A DNA stretch of 8,037 nt, taken from Methylococcaceae bacterium. GTDB lineage: Bacteria > Pseudomonadota > Gammaproteobacteria > Methylococcales > Methylomonadaceae. Shown here in pieces: positions 6,460-8,037 of this stretch. A program made the translations under genes and the position numbers. Location of the stretch: assembly GCA_030699345.1 (NCBI GenBank), contig JAUYMX010000566.1:1-8037 (forward strand), written 5' to 3'. The number at the start of each line of letters is the position of its first letter. The first letter of the stretch is position 1. The notes under the pieces were generated by a model. It made no database searches and was not told the origin of the DNA. It saw nothing but the letters and a program-made list of their open reading frames with translations.

Positions 6460-7302
6460 TTATTGCAGAAGTTTAAGAACAGATTGGGTAGATTGATTAG
6501 CCTGTGCCAACATTGCCGTGCCAGCCTGTTGCAGTATCTGGTTGCGACTCAAGTTAGCCGTTTCCATTGCAAAATCTGTATCAGTAATTCGTGAGCGTGC
6601 AGCAGATTGATTTTCAATAGAAGACTGCAAATTAGAAATGGTAGTGGTAAAGCGGTTTTGAACTGCCCCCAATTTAGCTCGAGAGGTATCAATCGCTTTT
6701 ATGGCTTTATCTATTGCATCTATTGCATTTCTAGCACCATTAGCAGCAGCAGCAGACCCTACACTAGCCGCAGTAACACTTGTTAGAGTGGTGGCTATAT
6801 TTTCTATACTTACCTGTATTCTGTTATCAGGTGCTGTATTCGCGCCTACTTGTATGGCTAAACCAGCTGCCAAGCTACCATTGATGATTTTTTTACCATT
6901 AAACTCGGTGCTGGTAACTATTCGAGTTAACTCATCATTGAGTTGTTTAAATTCTGATTGCAGTTTATTTCTATCTGCGCCTGTTACCGCGCCTTCGTTA
7001 GCTGATTGCACAGCCAAGTCACGCATCCGTTGCATGGTGTCTGTGAGTACTCCCATTGCCGCTTCAGCGGTTTGAGCCAAGGAAATGCCATCATTAGCAT
7101 TTCTTGTCGCGACCGTCATGCCGCGTATTTGCGAAGTCATTCTGTTACTGATCGCTAATCCTGCTGCATCGTCTTTGGCGCTGTTGACTCTTAATCCTGA
7201 TGACAATCTTTCCATCGAGGTTTTTAGGTCATTGCTAGTTCTATCAAGCATGCGTTGGCTGTTGAGCGATGCCAGATTTGTGTTGATTATCATGCCGGCC
7301 AT
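6460..7302 (-). CDS. Flagellin, second copy
   Basis: A 280-residue filament subunit with the same compact D0/D1 build as the first copy. The N-terminal domain (about 1-141) contains the identical MERLSSGLRVNSAKDDAAGL segment, the middle is short (about 141-196), and the C-terminal helix ends QSVLKLLQ. The start at 7302 (Met-Ala-Gly-Met) has AGGAG at 7309-7313, six bases upstream. Met at 7293 is possible but has no such site. The N-terminal helix is the most diverged stretch (residues 10-27: Leu, Met, Asp-Arg, Asp-Leu-Lys changes), while residues 28-69 are identical to the first copy. The gene points towards fliC, so the two form an inverted repeat about 5.4 kb apart. A sigma-54-type promoter, not sigma-28, precedes it. 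The neighbouring maf gene lies downstream on the same strand. Confidence 0.97.
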   Translation of the reverse strand: MAGMIINTNLASLNSQRMLDRTSNDLKTSMERLSSGLRVNSAKDDAAGLAISNRMTSQIRGMTVATRNANDGISLAQTAEAAMGVLTDTMQRMRDLAVQSANEGAVTGADRNKLQSEFKQLNDELTRIVTSTEFNGKKIINGSLAAGLAIQVGANTAPDNRIQVSIENIATTLTSVTAASVGSAAAANGARNAIDAIDKAIKAIDTSRAKLGAVQNRFTTTISNLQSSIENQSAARSRITDTDFAMETANLSRNQILQQAGTAMLAQANQSTQSVLKLLQ

Positions 7303-7353
7303 GGTGGTCTCCTGGTAGAAAATAAATGAAAGTTTAATCGTCGTAAACTACCA

Positions 7354-7369
7354 AGCCATTTCTATGCCA
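7354..7369 (-). promoter_or_regulatory. Sigma-54 (RpoN) type promoter of the second flagellin gene
   Basis: The minus strand reads TGGCATAGAAATGGCT from 7369 to 7354. It has the obligatory GG-N10-GC core, the full TGGCA of the -24 element and a T..GCT -12 element, against the consensus TGGCACG-N4-TTGCW. Transcription would start around 7344, leaving about 42 bases of leader before the start codon. No sigma-28 consensus is found upstream of this gene. A sigma-54 promoter needs an enhancer-binding activator, in polar flagellates FleQ/FlrA or FleR/FlrC. A FleQ-like box lies further upstream. Confidence 0.7.
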
Positions 7370-7429
7370 AAATTAAAATAAAATATAACTTATTGAATTT
7401 TAATGTTTAAATTCATGTGTTTTTGTTGG

Positions 7430-7443
7430 GTCAGTTTTTTGAC
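7430..7443. promoter_or_regulatory. FleQ/FlrA-like operator box
   Basis: GTCAGTTTTTTGAC is a dyad of the form GTCA-N6-TGAC. It agrees with the Pseudomonas FleQ box as I recall it (GTCA-N-T-AAA-T-TGAC) at every specified position except the three central A, which are T here. It lies about 60 bases upstream of the sigma-54-type promoter, a normal enhancer distance, and also upstream of the sigma-28 promoter on the other strand. The assignment is inferred from motif and position, and the regulator gene is outside the window. Confidence 0.45.
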
Positions 7444-7458
7444 GGAGAGATGGGGTAG

Positions 7459-7490
7459 GCATTTTTTGCTGGGCGGCAGTTTTTTGCCGC
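7459..7490. repeat. Two further T-centred dyads in the divergent control region
   Basis: GCA-TTTTT-TGC (7459-7469) and GCGGCA-GTTTTT-TGCCGC (7473-7490) are short inverted repeats, each containing a run of six T, like the FleQ-like box just upstream. The T runs begin at 7435, 7462 and 7480. The second dyad could form a stable 6-bp RNA hairpin but has no T run after its stem on either strand. It ends 19 bases before the sigma-28 promoter. They may be protein-binding sites or a bent-DNA element. Confidence 0.35.
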
Positions 7491-7509
7491 TAAAGATTGA
7501 GCTAGGTGT

Positions 7510-7536
7510 TAAAGATAATTTCGGGATAGCCGATAA
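7510..7536 (+). promoter_or_regulatory. Sigma-28 (FliA) promoter of the YjfB-family gene
   Basis: TAAA (7510-7513), 15 bases, then GCCGATAA (7529-7536): a second perfect FliA promoter. The start site would be near 7543, with a leader of about 25 bases. The sequence continues ACTATTT exactly as in the fliC promoter. Its presence shows that the small gene downstream starts at 7568, not at the in-frame ATG at 7403, which lies upstream of the promoter. Confidence 0.93.
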
Positions 7537-7567
7537 CTATTTGTGGTTAAATTTTTTGGAGAAAATC

Positions 7568-7756
7568 ATGAGTACGATAAGTGGTATCGGCGCAACAACA
7601 GGTTTATTGGCTTCTGTAGTCAAGAGCGCGGAAACGAAAGAAGCAATTGACGTCGCGGTTCTTAAAAAAGGGCAAGATGTTCAAAAAGCTAATGGTGAGG
7701 CGGCGTTGAATTTAATTGAATCTGCAACGTCTCAAAAAATTGATGTGCATGTTTGA
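7568..7756 (+). CDS. YjfB-family putative motility protein, 62 residues
   Basis: A small protein resembling the YjfB family (Pfam 'putative motility protein'), whose Bacillus subtilis member belongs to the sigma-D flagellar regulon; the molecular function is unknown. The family pattern is visible in AIDVAVLKKGQDVQ (26-39), a helical Ala/Leu stretch (about 42-52) and the C-terminal KIDVHV (57-62). The first 20 residues are Gly/Thr/Ser-rich, with no signal peptide or membrane segment. GGAG at 7558-7561, six bases ahead, and the perfect sigma-28 promoter fix the start. Co-regulation with flagellin suggests a late, filament-stage role or a secreted small protein, but that is inference. No clear intrinsic terminator follows, though a long palindrome begins about 25 bases on. 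Confidence 0.8.
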   Translation: MSTISGIGATTGLLASVVKSAETKEAIDVAVLKKGQDVQKANGEAALNLIESATSQKIDVHV

Positions 7757-7781
7757 TTGGCGGGAGATTTAATTTTTTCGG

Positions 7782-7821
7782 TGGTAGTGATGCCTACGTC
7801 GCGACGTAGGCATCGCTCCCA
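7782..7821. repeat. REP-like palindromic element
   Basis: Positions 7789-7814 are a perfect 26-base palindrome (GATGCCTACGTCG joined to its exact complement with no loop). The arms extend outwards to TGG...CCA with two departures from pairing: T7785 faces C7818, and T7788 faces G7815 (wobble). No T run follows on either strand. Such near-perfect palindromes between genes are typical of REP or MITE-type repeats. In RNA it would form a long stem that could end or stabilise the YjfB-family message. Copy number cannot be judged from one window. Confidence 0.6.
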
Positions 7822-7897
7822 AACATAACCAGCTTCCGCTAATAGTTAAATGGTTGCGAATCTTTAATTTAAATAGTCGTCACTTACGCTCTTAAAT

Positions 7898-8037
7898 GAG
7901 GGTGTAAATAAATCCGTGTAACCGCTTATTTTCAAAGCCGTAAAATACGGCGCCCCCAAGGAGAGAAAATGAGCGACCTGATTAACGACCCGAACCTGAT
8001 TTCAGCCATGCAAGAATTAGGGCGTGGACTCAAATCC
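7898..8037 (+). mobile_element. Probable left end of an IS256-type insertion sequence (partial)
   Basis: The stretch from about 7898, beginning GAGGGTGTAAATAAATCCG and continuing TGTAACC, has the repeated GTGTAA spacing I associate with IS256-family terminal repeats. A strong ribosome site and an open frame begin about 70 bases inside, as in these elements. A 6-bp hairpin (GCCGTA 7937-7942 with TACGGC 7946-7951) lies just ahead of the ribosome site. The other end, the second inverted repeat and any target duplication are beyond the window, so the boundary is approximate and the family is inferred. Confidence 0.45.
7969..8037 (+). CDS. N-terminus of a probable IS256-family transposase (partial)
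   Basis: AAGGAG at 7958-7963, five bases before the ATG, is the strongest ribosome site in the window. The 23 codons that follow are open to the edge. They begin MSDLINDPNLISAMQELGRG, which resembles the start of IS256-family transposases as I remember them (a short Asp/Asn-rich opening, then an amphipathic Met..Leu-Gly helix). The catalytic DDE residues would lie far outside the window. Codons are more GC-rich (CTG, AAC, GAC, CCG) than in the neighbouring flagellar genes, which suits acquired DNA. The open frame is secure; the family call is tentative. Confidence 0.45.
   Translation, partial: MSDLINDPNLISAMQELGRGLKS

Noticed and set aside
7335..7361. GACGATTA on the minus strand as a sigma-28 -10 element for the second flagellin.
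   Set aside because: It departs from GCCGATAA, and the expected TAAA at 15 bases reads AAAT. The sigma-54 match at 7354-7369 is much better.
7403..7567. An upstream in-frame ATG at 7403 that would lengthen the YjfB-family protein to 117 residues.
   Set aside because: It lies upstream of the perfect sigma-28 promoter (7510-7536) and has no good ribosome site. The family length and GGAG at 7558-7561 support the start at 7568.

Overview
The window is a flagellar filament locus from what looks like a polar-flagellated gammaproteobacterium. The gene order fliC-flaG-fliD-fliS-fliT, two sigma-28 promoters of exact consensus form, and a sigma-54-type promoter with a FleQ/FlrA-like box all match the polar systems of Pseudomonas and Vibrio relatives. 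The moderately AT-rich sequence and the protein flavour would suit a methanotroph such as Methylomonas, but that genus guess is inference only.

Layout, left to right. Positions 1-110 hold what may be the last codons of an upstream gene and its terminator. A perfect sigma-28 promoter (161-187) drives the first flagellin gene (256-1095) through a leader with two mutually exclusive hairpins. A strong terminator closes that gene. Next come flaG, fliD, fliS and a fliT-like gene, tightly packed on the same strand (1165-3725). A 130-base gap separates them from two genes on the opposite strand: a Maf/DUF115 flagellin glycosyltransferase with a TPR-like C-terminus (3856-6369) and, upstream of it in reading direction, a second flagellin (6460-7302). 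A 265-base control region (7303-7567) carries a sigma-54-type promoter for the second flagellin, a FleQ-like box, two T-centred dyads and a perfect sigma-28 promoter for a 62-residue YjfB-family gene (7568-7756). The right end has a REP-like palindrome and what is probably the left end of an IS256-type insertion sequence running out of the window.

How the genes fit together. Flagellins are exported and polymerise under the FliD cap. FliS and the FliT-like protein are the expected chaperones for flagellin and FliD. FlaG is expected to influence filament length, and Maf probably transfers a nonulosonic acid sugar to flagellin Ser/Thr before export. No sugar biosynthesis genes are present in the window.

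The points most worth a second look are: the two flagellins (about 87% identical) apparently under different sigma factors; their convergent placement as inverted repeats around the capping operon and maf; the uneven nucleotide identity between them; the attenuator-like fliC leader; the dyad cluster in the divergent control region; and the small YjfB-family gene that shares the fliC promoter and start-site sequence.
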